64,000 bases of DNA from Lycorma delicatula (lineage: Eukaryota > Arthropoda > Insecta > Hemiptera > Fulgoridae). The position numbers were made by a program, and so were the translations under genes. The notes under the pieces are model-generated. The model ran no database searches. It had not been told where the DNA came from and was given only the letters and a program-made list of their open reading frames with translations. The stretch is taken from the NCBI RefSeq assembly GCF_047948215.1, contig NC_134455.1, positions 345,798,997 to 345,862,996 on the forward strand. The letters run 5' to 3'. This document shows, one piece after another, positions 44,787 through 54,999 of the stretch (the first letter of the stretch is position 1; each line of letters starts with the position of its first letter).

Positions 44787-46124
44787 TTAGTTGTACGTGA
44801 TTCGGTTTTTCTTTTTTGAATTTTTTATTTTAAAGAACTCCGATGCCCTAGGGTCGGGTGGTTCTTCAACCATATCCTCCAGTATATAAGGGGATGGTGG
44901 AGGAGATTTATTTGAATGGGATGCTGTAGTTGACATCCCAGAAGAGATAGTTACGTGGGTTCCCTTTATGGGGAGCTTATTAGGTGGCTTACTGCCAGCT
45001 GTGATAGTCGCTATTCGTGGCGGTACGATTTTGGGAATAGGAACTTTCGTATGTATCATACTGTTTGATTCACTAGCTGCGATGGAGGACTTTTTATACA
45101 TTTTTGTCAGCTCTGAGATAGTGGCTGTAAGTGAAGCTACTTGATCAGATAGCATCTGAACAAGTTTTTTAAGCTCATTGCAGGATCCGCACTGCTGATT
45201 ATTAGCATTTGTAGGAATTTGTTTAGTTGTAGCGGTGGCAAAAGATACGTCTGGTTTAACCAGGTTCCGTGAGTTGTTTATCTTTTTATATTCTCTACGT
45301 GCAGCCGGAAAAGATAGTTTTTGCTCCGTACAGATTTTGAGAATTGCCTTTTCTTCTTTAAAAGTTGGGCAATCTCGGGAGCGGGCTGTATGTGGACCAC
45401 TGCAGTTTGCACATTTTTCACTTTCTTCGCAGTTAGTGTCGTTGTGACCTTCTTTACCACATCGAGCACAGATCTCAGTTTTCGTGCAAGATGTTGTAGT
45501 ATGACCAAAACCTTGGCATCTGAAACATCGCCGTGGGTTGGGTATGAATGGTCGTACCCGAACCGAGAGGTAACCCACTTTGATCTTTTCTGGTGGAACA
45601 GGGAGACTGAATGTTAATATAAGAGACGGTGTCGGTTCTTCTGTTCCGTTCTGCCGTTTCATTATACGTTTCACCTCAACAACATCTTGGTGGCACAGCT
45701 CGTCAACTATTTCAGAGATATCTATATCCAGAAGGTCTCTACAAAAAATTACACCCCGGCTCGTATTTAGCGTTTTGTGGCATTCTGCGCTTATATTTAT
45801 GCCACCCATATTACGGAGACGTAAGATAGATCGACTCTGCTCATCGTTGAATGTTTCAACCAGAATCGATCCGTCGCGTAATTTCCTGATATTCTTCGGG
45901 GAGCCACTTGCACCTGTTATGGTTTTGTTTATTAAAAACGGTGAGACCTTTTGAAGGGAGCCACCTTCCTGACTATTTCTGAGTACAATGAATCTGATAT
46001 TTTTATATTTTGATTTTAAGAAATTCTGTTCAGTAGGACTTTTATCCTCGTCAGACGAAGCTGATCGAGGTCTCTTCGCAAGACTTAAATTGGTGGTTTT
46101 TTCAGATGGACCACCAACCATCAT
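44787..46124 (-). CDS. LINE ORF1: gag-like RNA-binding protein with three zinc knuckles
   Basis: ORF1 proteins of these elements bind the element's RNA and help reverse transcription. I chose the Met at 46124 (MMVGGPSEKTTNLSLAKRPR) as start. The frame is open upstream to 46349, but that part reads as translated 5'UTR. Residues below are numbered from the start at 46349. A domain of about 150 residues precedes three CCHC knuckles: CFRCQGFGHTTTSC (275-288), CARCGKEGHNDTNC (294-307) and CANCSGPHTARSRDC (313-327). The tail has a coiled-coil-like stretch (CNELKKLVQMLSDQVASL) and is Pro/Ser-rich. It ends 33-48 bases before ORF2. No internal stop. Confidence 0.9.
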   Translation of the reverse strand: MMVGGPSEKTTNLSLAKRPRSASSDEDKSPTEQNFLKSKYKNIRFIVLRNSQEGGSLQKVSPFLINKTITGASGSPKNIRKLRDGSILVETFNDEQSRSILRLRNMGGINISAECHKTLNTSRGVIFCRDLLDIDISEIVDELCHQDVVEVKRIMKRQNGTEEPTPSLILTFSLPVPPEKIKVGYLSVRVRPFIPNPRRCFRCQGFGHTTTSCTKTEICARCGKEGHNDTNCEESEKCANCSGPHTARSRDCPTFKEEKAILKICTEQKLSFPAARREYKKINNSRNLVKPDVSFATATTKQIPTNANNQQCGSCNELKKLVQMLSDQVASLTATISELTKMYKKSSIAASESNSMIHTKVPIPKIVPPRIATITAGSKPPNKLPIKGTHVTISSGMSTTASHSNKSPPPSPYILEDMVEEPPDPRASEFFKIKNSKKKNRITYN

Positions 46125-46463
46125 AGTGTTTATTATTCGAACTGAAATTTTGGTCCCACGAGTACCGGCGAAAAATGGACCACTCCAGCAGAGCGCACGC
46201 GTACTGGAGCTAGAGCTAAATACAACTGGGTTCGCCCTGGTGCCCAGAGGACATCGTTCGAGACTCACTACGTAGAGCCATTCACCCATCGGCACGATTT
46301 GTTCCCACCTTGGGTTACGGTTGCGTTTCGTAAGATGTCGCAACACCACCGAGTGTAAATGTAAGAAATATCAGTGTAGGTTGTTGTTGTGTAATTGTGT
46401 ATGTGTGTATGTTGTAATTTATGTAGTGTTCTTGGTGTAGTATATGTGTAAAATGTAAAGTGT

Positions 46464-46561
46464 TCCGCAGCTCATTGTATAGTGGGAAGAAAAGCTGCGG
46501 AGGCTAGGCCCGTGGGGACGCCAACCCCCAAAGTCTTAAAGAATAAGACTCCCCGTCGGGG
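46464..46561 (-). other. LINE 5'-end hairpin cluster
   Basis: Three stems lie within the first 98 bases of the element: CCCC/GGGG with a 3-nt loop at the extreme 5' end (46551-46561); AGTCTTA (46532-46538) with TAAGACT (46544-46550) and a 5-nt loop; and TCCGCAGCT (46464-46472) with AGCTGCGGA (46493-46501). In related LINEs the 5'UTR holds an internal promoter, but no specific promoter motif is asserted here. Confidence 0.65.
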
Positions 46562-46574
46562 AATAGTTGTTCAT

Positions 46575-47250
46575 GCAGGCTGTAATAAAGGATTCATAAA
46601 TAATGATTTACTTATGAATGAGTTAAATAAGAAAAGGGATTATCATCAATGGATTCCAAAAAGTACACTAAATAGTTAGAGGAGAAGTGTATTTCCTACT
46701 TGCCACCTCCTTCGGTCGGTCATTGTACTAGGTAACGCATCGTATCACAATGTTCTGCTACAAAAACAGCCAAATTCTAATTCTTTAAAAAGTGATATGA
46801 TAAAATAGTTAGCCAAATAATGAATTAACTGTTCTCCTATTATGATGAAGACTAAATTATATGATATTATAAAATTACACAAATAAAATCAAAAGAAATT
46901 TCTAGCAGATGACATTTTTAAAAATTATGGTCATAGTTTTATGGTTGCTACCTTATCACCCTGACTTAAATGCCATTGAAAGGATTTGGAGGCAAGTGAA
47001 AGGACATGTAGCTAAAAGAAATACAACTTTTAACATGTCAGACGTTCTTAATTTAGCTGAAGAGGAATTTCATAAAGTGACTGAAGCCGAGTGGAGCAAT
47101 GTCTGTGAGCTTGTAGTTAAAGTTGAAAAAAAAAGGAAATTGAAGATGAACATTTATATGATGCGCACATCAACAATTTTGTGATAAATGTGAATTCAGA
47201 ATCTGACATGAGCTCTTAAGAATCTACCGATGAAAGCAACTTCATAATTT
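46575..47250 (+). pseudogene. IS630-type transposase, downstream half of a gene split by a LINE
   Basis: Starting at the LINE junction the frame reads HAGCNKGFINNDLLMNELNK, then DYHQW. After a gap with stops, LPYHPDLNAIERIWRQVKGH (near 46950-47010) gives the third catalytic block. VAKRNTTFNMSDVLNLAEEE and WSNVCELVVKVEKK follow. Downstream, NNFVINVNSESDMSS is the family's acidic tail. At least two lesions lie between the blocks, including loss of the DNAPYH region. Confidence 0.75.
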
Positions 47251-47259
47251 GCGAGCTAC

Positions 47260-48680
47260 AGCAATAAAGTGAGTAGAAAAAAATAATTATTTAAAGTACT
47301 TTAAAATAATAATATTAACTGGGATACTAAATTAGTTTTAATTAAATAGCATCATATGTATTTTTGGTTTTAAATATCATTTGTATTAAACTGACAATGT
47401 TTTCAGTCGCCCTAGTTCTGTGCGCAATGTTTGCTGAATGCTATTAGTTTTTTGTGCCAACTTACATGCCGATCGTTCTATCATAGTTTCCCTTGATCCA
47501 TCCAAGTAAATGATGGGACAGCTCCTTTTATTATTGATGGAGTAGCATACCCATGAGTAGATATTTCTTGTGATCTATAAAATGTACTATTCAGAATCTC
47601 AATCAGAATAAAAAATTCACTATTTTCCATTACTCTGTATGTTCTTATAACAAAATTTGTTTTATGCAACTATGATTCATACAGCTTTGCATTAAAATTA
47701 TGAAATTGTTTTTCAATTTATTTCTAATTTGCTTAGTTTTGTTTGAATTTTCCAACCAAATTTTTTTTTTCATTCACCTACTAAAAAAAATATATTTTTC
47801 TTTTACCTAATTTAATTATAAAAGTTATAACTATTAAAAAAAATTTAAAACCTTTCATCCTATGTAATATGTTGAACATCATTTTGTTTTGTATTTTTTA
47901 ATTGAACAAAGAAAAACTCAGAATGCTCTAGAGCATTTCAGTCTTCAGAAATCTAACTTAATCTATCTAGTTCTGCATCTCCAATGAGTTCCAAAAATAG
48001 GTATACCTCACAGTAGACTAGCCAAAAATTTAGAGATCATTTCCTCTCAATAGTTTAATAATTGACAATTGTTCCTTGCAGCCAATGTCTGTTATAGTGA
48101 ATCAAATGGTGAGGACATTCATATGTTCATTCTTATGCAGGAGATAACTTTAAGATGCAGCAAAGAATATAGAGTTACAAAAATATTGAAGGCTTTAAAG
48201 AGATTTGTCCAATGTGGTGAAAAAAAATATAACTAATTTAATTATTCATATTCAGGAAAGGGATGTCGGTCAAAAAAATAAATGTTCCTGGTAGTAATGA
48301 TGTTGCTTATAATATAGGAATTGAATTAAGGCCTACACAAAGTAATTATAATGCTGGTAATAAGAAAGTTTCCTTTACATTTTTTATAATTCTTGAGTAC
48401 TTATATTGTTTCTTTCTCTTTAATATTAATGCGACTGGAGAAATGAGATTTAAAACAGTGGGTTAAACATTTTCTTTCACACAGCAGTATAATGCAATAA
48501 TTCACAACCACAGCAACATCTAGAGTTAAGAAAGCAACAGTTTTATTTTATATTTTCCGGTTTAAAAATGTACTAGAATAGTTGAGTTAGTTGAATACTA
48601 GATTAGCTGTTCAATGTTAACAAATTTTAACTCTTGAGAATTCTTTTTATGTCCTTATATCTCAGTGAAAAAATAATTTT
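47260..48680. other. AT-rich sequence without recognisable features
   Basis: No gene or element recognised. The 67-codon frame at 48263-48466 has no family resemblance. Confidence 0.45.
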
Positions 48681-48689
48681 ATGTGATCA

Positions 48690-50120
48690 TAGAATTTCTT
48701 TACAGAATCTTCAGAAAACAGTAGTGTTATTTTAATGGGAGATTTTAGCTGTATTAATTAACAAAAAAAATAGACAATTTAATAGGAGGCTGAAAGATTA
48801 CAAATAGAAGAAATTTATTTGGGATCTTCACAAATTGAATTTGGGCAGATAACTCAAGATTTGATCAAAATAACAAAATTTTTACTACAGTCTGTGGAGT
48901 ACTAAGATCATATGCCAATTGTTATATATATGGCTTAATTAGAATGAAATATTAAATTAAAAACCCTTCACTTCCAAAGTTAACGTGGTCAAAAAATTAT
49001 TTATTTATTTATTCTTAAGTAACAACAGGCTGACATCCAATAATAGTTATTATGATAGGTGGTAATGAATTTTTTAATATATGAAAAATGCAGCACCTGA
49101 CTGGAATCAAATCTGAAACCTCCAGATGAAAGGCAGAGATACTATCACCTCTCCACGTAAAATGGAAATTATTTTCAAAATCAGTAATATTGATAACATT
49201 TCATATTAGAATCTACAAAATGTTTTAATGGAATATTTTACTCTTTGATTAATTGTATTTATGATCTGGCTTGCGATAAATTGGGTGTTAACAAAGTGGG
49301 ATATAAAGATGCTAAATTAATAGTGGTTTATTGCAGAATTTTGATGGAAAAGTGATACGGTTTTTAAATTTGTATTCAAAAAAAATAATTCTAATCTTGT
49401 CAAACAAGATTATTTGTATGCTAATATATCAAAATAGTTAATAAACCATAAAAACGTTTATGTGAAGAAAGTGTTTAAATTATATGTTAGGCTAGGAGAT
49501 AAATAAAAAATGTTCCTAAATATGTTAAAGGCATTCATAACACAACAATATTTTCTGGTATAAGAATAGTCTGACAAAATTATATCAGATATTACAAGAG
49601 TGAGAAAAGACCATAGTCTTTTCTCATAATATTAATAACTTTTTTATTTGGATAATTTGTAAATTATGAAGTAGAAGTTGGCTCAGATATGAGAAATTAA
49701 AAAAAATATATATAGTTAAAGATTTAAAATTAATTACACAGCTAATGATTTAGTACTATTTGCCTCTGATCCAAAAATGTTCCAAAATCTGTAAGTTTAA
49801 AAATGATTGTGAGATGAAAATTCCATATTAATCTAGTAGATTAAAAAAAGCAATGTTATTTACATAGGAGAATATTGGTAAAATGCGAATTAAATTAAGC
49901 TGTTGAAATTATTAATAAATATAAATTCTTGCAGAGGAATTAACAAGTCAGTTATCATTATGGGAAAGTATATTTTAAAGATAAAATAGTATCAATAAAA
50001 GTTTATATAATGCAATGGATAAAAATTAATTTTTAAAGAAGAAGCCACTGAGCATGTAATAATGTTGTATTGTATGATGCTCTGGAATAGGTATAAAACA
50101 GGGATCAGGATCTTAAAAAC
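48690..50120 (+). pseudogene. Decayed LINE: endonuclease and RT fragments
   Basis: The endonuclease core (SVILMGDFSCIN near 48725-48760, then LQSVEY near 48890 and DHMPIVIYM near 48910) is followed, after a SINE-containing gap, by RT sequence. YTANDLVLFASDPKMFQNL (usual FADD changed to TAND) lies near 49735-49790. DENSILI, then CRGINKSVIIMGK lie near 49815-49970, and EEATEHVIMLYCMMLWN near 50040-50090. Many lesions. Confidence 0.6.
48997..49157 (-). repeat. tRNA-derived SINE
   Basis: The minus strand starts near 49157 and has an A-box-like GGTGATAGTATC (49138-49149), CTGCCTTTCATCTGGAGG and a B box GATTTGATTCC (49103-49113). A tRNA-unrelated body follows, and it ends in an AAAT-rich tail (48997-49012). 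The spacing of the boxes suits RNA polymerase III transcription of the parent SINE. Confidence 0.75.
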
Positions 50121-50539
50121 ATGAATAGCTTTCTTTTGAAAAGAATTTCTAAGCTCACCACAATTACAGAGTGTCTGTGAAATAATGGTGGGAATTTAAA
50201 CAACAATTTGGAACAAAGTATGACAGAAACGTGAAGTATACATCAAAATTAAGGAGACTCTCCCAGAATCTTACTTGTTATAGATTTTAATATCCACTCC
50301 TTTAGTTGCTCTGCAGACATCTAGATGATACTCAATCTCTTGCCATAAATGACAAAGAACATCTGGTGTGAGATAAAACAAGATCAATCAATCATTCAAT
50401 CCATACTTTTAAATGGTTCAAATTTATTATTTGAACAGAATACATGTCTATCCAGTCCCACAAATAAAAATTCATGATAAGATCTGAAGGCTGGGGAGAC
50501 TTTATAATCCACCTTTATTGTCCAACTCATCAAATATTT

Positions 50540-50887
50540 TGTTTAGGTAATTCTATACAAATGTGGAAAAACATGAAGAAGCTCTGTTTGCCTGGAGCAA
50601 GCGTGCCAAGACCATCATAATGTCTGGCAGGACATTCTTCACTGTCATTTGTGACAGGAAATCCATGCCGGTACTCTCCATCGGGGTGGCCGGTTTTGGT
50701 TTGCCGCTGGAGGCGCCTTTTGGTGGGGCGCGGGGCCATGGTTTCCTTAACTGCATGCTTGGCCTTCCCAGCCGGAGCAGGCTTTGCCATTCCCGCAGGA
50801 GAAGGTCGGCTTGGCCGCAGCCTTTTGTTTTACCACCTTTTTGGTGGTAGCCGCCGGTTTTGGCTTGGCGGGTGATGGGCAAAGGCG
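50540..50887 (-). pseudogene. Jockey-like ORF1, C-terminal part
   Basis: Read right to left across three frames: PSPAKPKPAATTKKVVKQKA, then GMAKPAPAGKAKHAVKETMA, then SGKPKPATPMESTGMDFLSQ and TVKNVLPDIMMVLARLLQAN. The Lys/Pro/Ala-rich tail followed by an amphipathic helix is typical after the zinc knuckles of Jockey-like gag proteins. It continues the ORF1 at 51879-52773 across the R2-clade insertion. Two small frameshifts. ORF2 is absent: the matching sequence stops near 50540. Confidence 0.6.
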
Positions 50888-51582
50888 TCACATACTTAAA
50901 AAATAATAGGGAGGGAAACTCCTGGCTTTATGAAGAGGGACTCCTCACGGATTCCCGATTCATAAACGCCTTAAAACTGAGGTCGGACACGCTCGGAACT
51001 AGAGTCGCATGCGGACGGGCCCTTGGGCCCGAAAGTGATAAATCTTGCAGGAAATGCAAAGACGCCGTTGAGACTCTGGGTCATGTCTTGGGCAGCTGTG
51101 TGACTAATAAAGCGAAGTACATACGAAGGCACGACGAGATAAAAGACCTTCTCGTCGCTGCCTTGACTTCTCCGGAGGGGAACGTGGTCGCTGTGGAGCA
51201 AACGTTCTGCAGCCCCACCGAACCCGGAATCGGCGGGAGCGGAGACCGCTTGAGGCCGGATATCGTCGTGAAAAACGATCCCGGTCTCTTTGTGGTCGAT
51301 GTGACCATTCGGTTTGAGAAGGAGACTTCGCTACACGCAGCTGCGGAGGAGAAAGCTGTAAAATACCGGCCTATCCTCCCTGAGGCAGCTTGGGTCTTCA
51401 ACTACCGTGGCGAGCGCTGCGAAGTGGTTCGGATTGTGATCGGCAGCAGGGGAGCGGTACCGAACTTTACTGCACAACACCTGCGGACGCTGGGAATTTA
51501 TTCCCAGCCATTAGTGAAAACGATGTCGCTCATCGCCCTAAGGTCGTCACTTGAGATCGTGCTCCGCCATATCGATGGCTGA
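50888..51582 (+). pseudogene. R2-clade ORF C-terminus: zinc knuckle and restriction-like endonuclease
   Basis: It is open to the stop at 51582 (residues numbered from the open-frame start at 50860). The segment SRFINALKLRSDTLGTRVAC precedes the knuckle CRKCKDAVETLGHVLGSC (C63, C66, H75, C80). The restriction-like endonuclease follows: RRHDEI (89-94), RPDIVV (132-137) and the VVDVTIRFE segment (145-153). These are the RHD, PD and D/E positions that define the PD-(D/E)XK-type nuclease of R2-like elements. The start of the ORF is missing, so it is a fragment despite an intact frame. Confidence 0.85.
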
Positions 51583-51876
51583 TCGCGAACAAAATTCAAT
51601 TTATTTTACGTAATCAAAATTCATTTTCTAAATTAGTAACATTGTCGAAGGCTAACGCCGGATTATTTAACCCGCGGTGAGTTCAACCGCCTATTGCGGA
51701 AGTATTCAAATTTATTTAACAAGGCCCTATGGGCCGCACAAATGATGAACTCACTGCGCCTTTAGTTTTAAGTATGATTCACGCGATCCTAATGCTCCTT
51801 GAGCAAGCCCGACTAGGCGGAGTAACCTAGAAATAAGAAATCCTCTGACTTTAAAGTCCATCGGTTCTTTCATAGC
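50888..51876 (+). mobile_element. 5'-truncated R2-clade (restriction-like endonuclease) LINE fragment
   Basis: It comprises the ORF C-terminus plus about 290 bp of 3'UTR, without a poly(A) tail. It sits inside a Jockey-like ORF1 on the other strand. Boundaries come from where the ORF1 reading stops and resumes (RGC on the right, AFAHHPSP-like sequence on the left). I found no clear target-site duplication. R2-clade elements are usually site-specific, so a fragment outside rDNA is unusual. Confidence 0.7.
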
Positions 51877-51878
51877 CG

Positions 51879-52773
51879 CACCCGCGATAATTAGCGGGGT
51901 GGTCTCCCTTGCAGTTGATGCAGACTGCAGGGGATTCCCTGGTCTTTGTGCAGGTGGCATTTTCGTGCTGTCCTGCACATTTCAGGCAGTTGAAGGCCCT
52001 CGAGCAATAATTGCTTGAGTGCCCAAACCGCTGACAACGATGGCATTGGGGAGGGCCGCCCTTCACCCTGCAACAAAACAGGTTGTCGATGTTGTAAACC
52101 TTACGGACATCAGGGGTCCTCCTCAGAGCGACCAGACAGGTGGCAGTTTCCTTGCCATCCCTTGTTATCAATTTTCTCACCGATGAGACGTCCAGTCCCA
52201 TCTCGGTGAGTTCAGCGTAGATGTCACCGACATCCACGCTAAACGGGAGCCCCCGGCACACCACCTTCAGTTCCCTGTCTCTTGACAGCTGGTAGGTGTG
52301 GTAAGCCATATCTTTGGACTGTAGGTGGGACTGCACCACCCGGAAATCCTCCTCGCTTGTTAGCTGGAGGCGCATTGACAGACCCGTGCATTTGGCAACG
52401 AGTCTGCCATGGACTAGGCCGGACAAGGTCCGACATAGTCCCGTCCAGTTGTCTGGACAATCCAGCATTATAGGCGGGATCTTGCTCTTCTGTTGAGGAA
52501 CAGGATCAGCCGCCGGGCAGGGAGCCCCTGTATCCATTGCCACTATGGTAGCACCAGAGTGGCCGGATGATGGCGTGGGCGGCCTGGAGGTACTCGGGGC
52601 GTTTACTCCCGCTGACGTAGTCGGTCTGGGGAGCTTAGAGCCCCCAAACCCTTCTTGGCTCGCTTGGCCAGTCTTATTGACGCACCCTCATCGCTGCGGT
52701 CCGAGTCGCTGGACACGGATCCACAAGACGGGGCAGGCCGCGTCTTTGCGCGTGGCGCAACTACGCTATCCAT
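51879..52773 (-). pseudogene. Jockey-like ORF1 (gag) with zinc knuckles
   Basis: The start is the Met at 52773 (MDSVVAPRAKTRPAPSC). One frameshift near 52640 leads into the frame open from 52543 to 51851. LTSEEDFRVVQSHLQSKDMA, then HTYQLSRDRELKVVCRGLP match the conserved gag domain before the knuckles (PRE_C2HC type). The knuckles are CHRCQRFGHSSNYC, CLKCAGQHENATC and CINCKGDHPANYRGC. The last few residues after RGC (YERTDGL) come from the inserted R2-clade fragment. Host-strand neighbours are unrelated. Confidence 0.85.
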
Positions 52774-53499
52774 TTAGAAATTAAATTAAAATAAAATTTA
52801 ACTAAATTTATAACTTAAGAATATACTTTCCTGAAATAAAACACAGTACAAAACAGTATTATAATAACACAATAGATTAATAGTTCTATACAAACTTTGT
52901 ATCGGCTATACAAACTACTAATTTATACAAATTACTAATATATACTAGCTATAAAAGTACTAATGACTATAACCGTTCACAATAGCACAAAAGAAATGAA
53001 AAGAAAGTAATAAAAGCTTATTCAATTCTTAGCTGTCGATGACAATAGCCTGGAATGTAGTTAGCTGGCCGCAGCTTTGCCTGCACTATATGGTAACTTG
53101 TCTTTCCTGGAATGGTCAATTGCTTTATTTTATGTTCTTCAGTCAATTCCTTTGTTTGGCATTTCTCCCATCACCACCCCATTTGGTTCCCCAAAAGCAT
53201 AAGACCAAATGTCTGTGCCACAAACAGCAACTGAGCCTCAAACAGTTTAACAACCAGCATCCCAATGTAGCTCCTAGAGCTTGCGTAAAAGCGTGAGCGG
53301 ACTAAGCAATACACCAGTTGTTTATGTGTCCCAACTGCTCACTTGTCATATATTTACTAAAATGGGTAGGCACACCCCGTCAAATACTAAAAATATATAT
53401 GACATCCATAATAAAATTTATTTCGTCTAGGGAGCAATTCACTGCCACGCCTAGGTCGCTGAATGTCAGCAAGTACCTATCGATCATTTTATAGTGCTT

Positions 53500-54160
53500 G
53501 GAGCCATTATAATTGGCTAGTGGTAAGCCATAGGGTTAGTTTTCCACGGCAATGTGGTAAGAATCTTTCCCTTAAGCAAACTACAGATGTCGGTTGAAGA
53601 AAGCAACTGCATCTAGGAACTCCCACACGGTCCGACAATGCAGCTGTCGTCACATTGACTCGCCGCTTGTGACTGACCAATGAGCAGGTAGTCAAACATC
53701 AGGTGTTCATTTGACTGGACCTCCCTACCATGAACTGTGCACAGTTCATCAGCTGCCAAGCAGAACCAAAACAGATATTGCTTCAAGTTAGCATGGTTGG
53801 TGAGCACCCGGGCACCTATTGCCATTAAAAATGAGCTCGAGGCATACCATCCCCTCAAAATCCTCTATAAACTTATACAAGGATCTTCCATTAGTCGTGA
53901 TGCCGCATTCCAGGTGCTATGCTTCCATCGTGAGGCTCTACAGCTTCTTCCGCAGGCGGGAGATAAGTAACTAAACGTAATTTAGATCCAGTACATCGTG
54001 ATCACCGTTCTGCTACGGTACTGGCTCTGCTCGAAACCGCATCCCAAATACCTCGATCTCCCGACCTCTTTGCAATCTCCACATGGCTGCACGAACTTTC
54101 GCCGTTAAATCGATTGGGAGAGCCTTTCCCAATACAGTGTTAGCCTCATAGGAGTTTGTT
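53500..54160 (-). pseudogene. LINE ORF2 C-terminal fragment (R1/Jockey-like)
   Basis: From right to left: SYEANTVLGKALPIDLTAKV, AAMWRLQRGREIEVFGM, LISRLRKKL and GVCLE-like sequence. The open segment 53858-53613 follows, with ARVLTNHANLKQYLFWFCLA and a terminal knuckle (ELCTVHGREVQSNEHLMFD). A stop at 53615 follows CDDSCIVGPCGSS. Frameshifts separate the blocks. The sequence 53040-53500 is probably its 3'UTR. GC content is higher than the flanks. Confidence 0.68.
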
Positions 54161-54169
54161 TTAAAACAC

Positions 54170-54990
54170 GATTTTATAAAAAAAAATTACTTCAAGACAT
54201 TTTTATTCACTGTTGTTGCCACCCTCAGTGACCCAACTGTTTCAGTGAATGAAAACATTGTAAAATTAATTTTTTTAAATATTTTATTATAAAATTTGGT
54301 TAGATTTTTCATTTCAAAATTTTTATTCTTTAAAATCAATAAATTATATAGTTAAGTATTTAACTAGTAACTTAAGTATTTAAGTCAGTAAATTAATACT
54401 TGTCACCATGACAATAAATAAACTCATCCGAAAAATAAATACTATGCTATTTCCAGAATATAATCCAGCTTCTTGTTAACTTAACAGAAAATTGTACTTC
54501 CTTAGGTAATACTCTCACTACATATAAATTATTCTTGTATTCTCTAAAGATAAATAAAAAAATTTTTACTTTGTAATAAAAAGTGTGTAATTTTATATAA
54601 CATATTTCGGTTTAATATATCTTCAGCATATGAAATGAACCTTACTTTGCATCCCATTGTCATTTTTAATACATTATTGAATCATTAAGAAAAAATTTTC
54701 AAATTTATTTAAAATACTATTAAAATAAATAGACTTGTATTTTTTAGAAACAATACTACTCTGTTGAATTTTTAAATAATATTAATAAAAAAATTTAAAA
54801 AAAACCTTACCCCATTCAACATGTACATAAATAATAATAATAAATAAATAAAGCCTTTATTGCTTCCAAACATAAATTTCAAAACCAAAACAATGAAAAG
54901 GATGATTTAAAATAGAATAAAAAATAAATAAAAATCATATTCTATGTTCATCTCTCCATAATTTAGTTTATTAATTAATTATATTACTGT
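54170..54990. other. AT-rich sequence without recognisable features
   Basis: Mostly A/T runs and short AATAAT-type repeats near 54830-54860. No gene or element recognised. Confidence 0.5.
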
Positions 54991-54999
54991 CCTTTATTT

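Larger units (their letters stand above)
40530..46561 (-). mobile_element. Full-length I-clade-like LINE retrotransposon
   Basis: It is bounded by a 13-bp perfect target-site duplication, AATAGTTGTTCAT, at 40517-40529 and 46562-46574. Parts from 5' to 3' on the minus strand are: a structured 5'UTR, ORF1 (gag-like), ORF2 (endonuclease, RT, RNase H), a structured 3'UTR of about 500 bp, and a 29-nt poly(A) tail (T-run at 40530-40558). Perfect duplication and near-intact ORFs mark it as the youngest element in the window. Only one ORF2 frameshift is evident. The clade is called from RT, the RNase H domain and three gag knuckles; a poly(A) rather than (TAA)n tail is a mild oddity for I elements. 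Confidence 0.93.

Noticed and set aside
45235..46275. Several plus-strand open frames of 60-124 codons
   Set aside because: They lie antisense to the intact LINE ORF1, show no family motifs, and are shadows of its codon pattern.
48997..49157. Functional tRNA gene
   Set aside because: A and B boxes are present but no acceptor or anticodon stems can be formed; it is a SINE head.
50530..50790. Histone H1-like Lys/Ala/Pro-rich minus-strand protein
   Set aside because: Composition is similar, but position and flanking frames fit the tail of the adjacent Jockey-like ORF1 better; no globular H1 domain is present.
50563..50875. Plus-strand open frames near the R2-clade fragment
   Set aside because: The opposite strand reads as a Lys/Pro/Ala-rich gag tail in three frames, which explains the open shadows.
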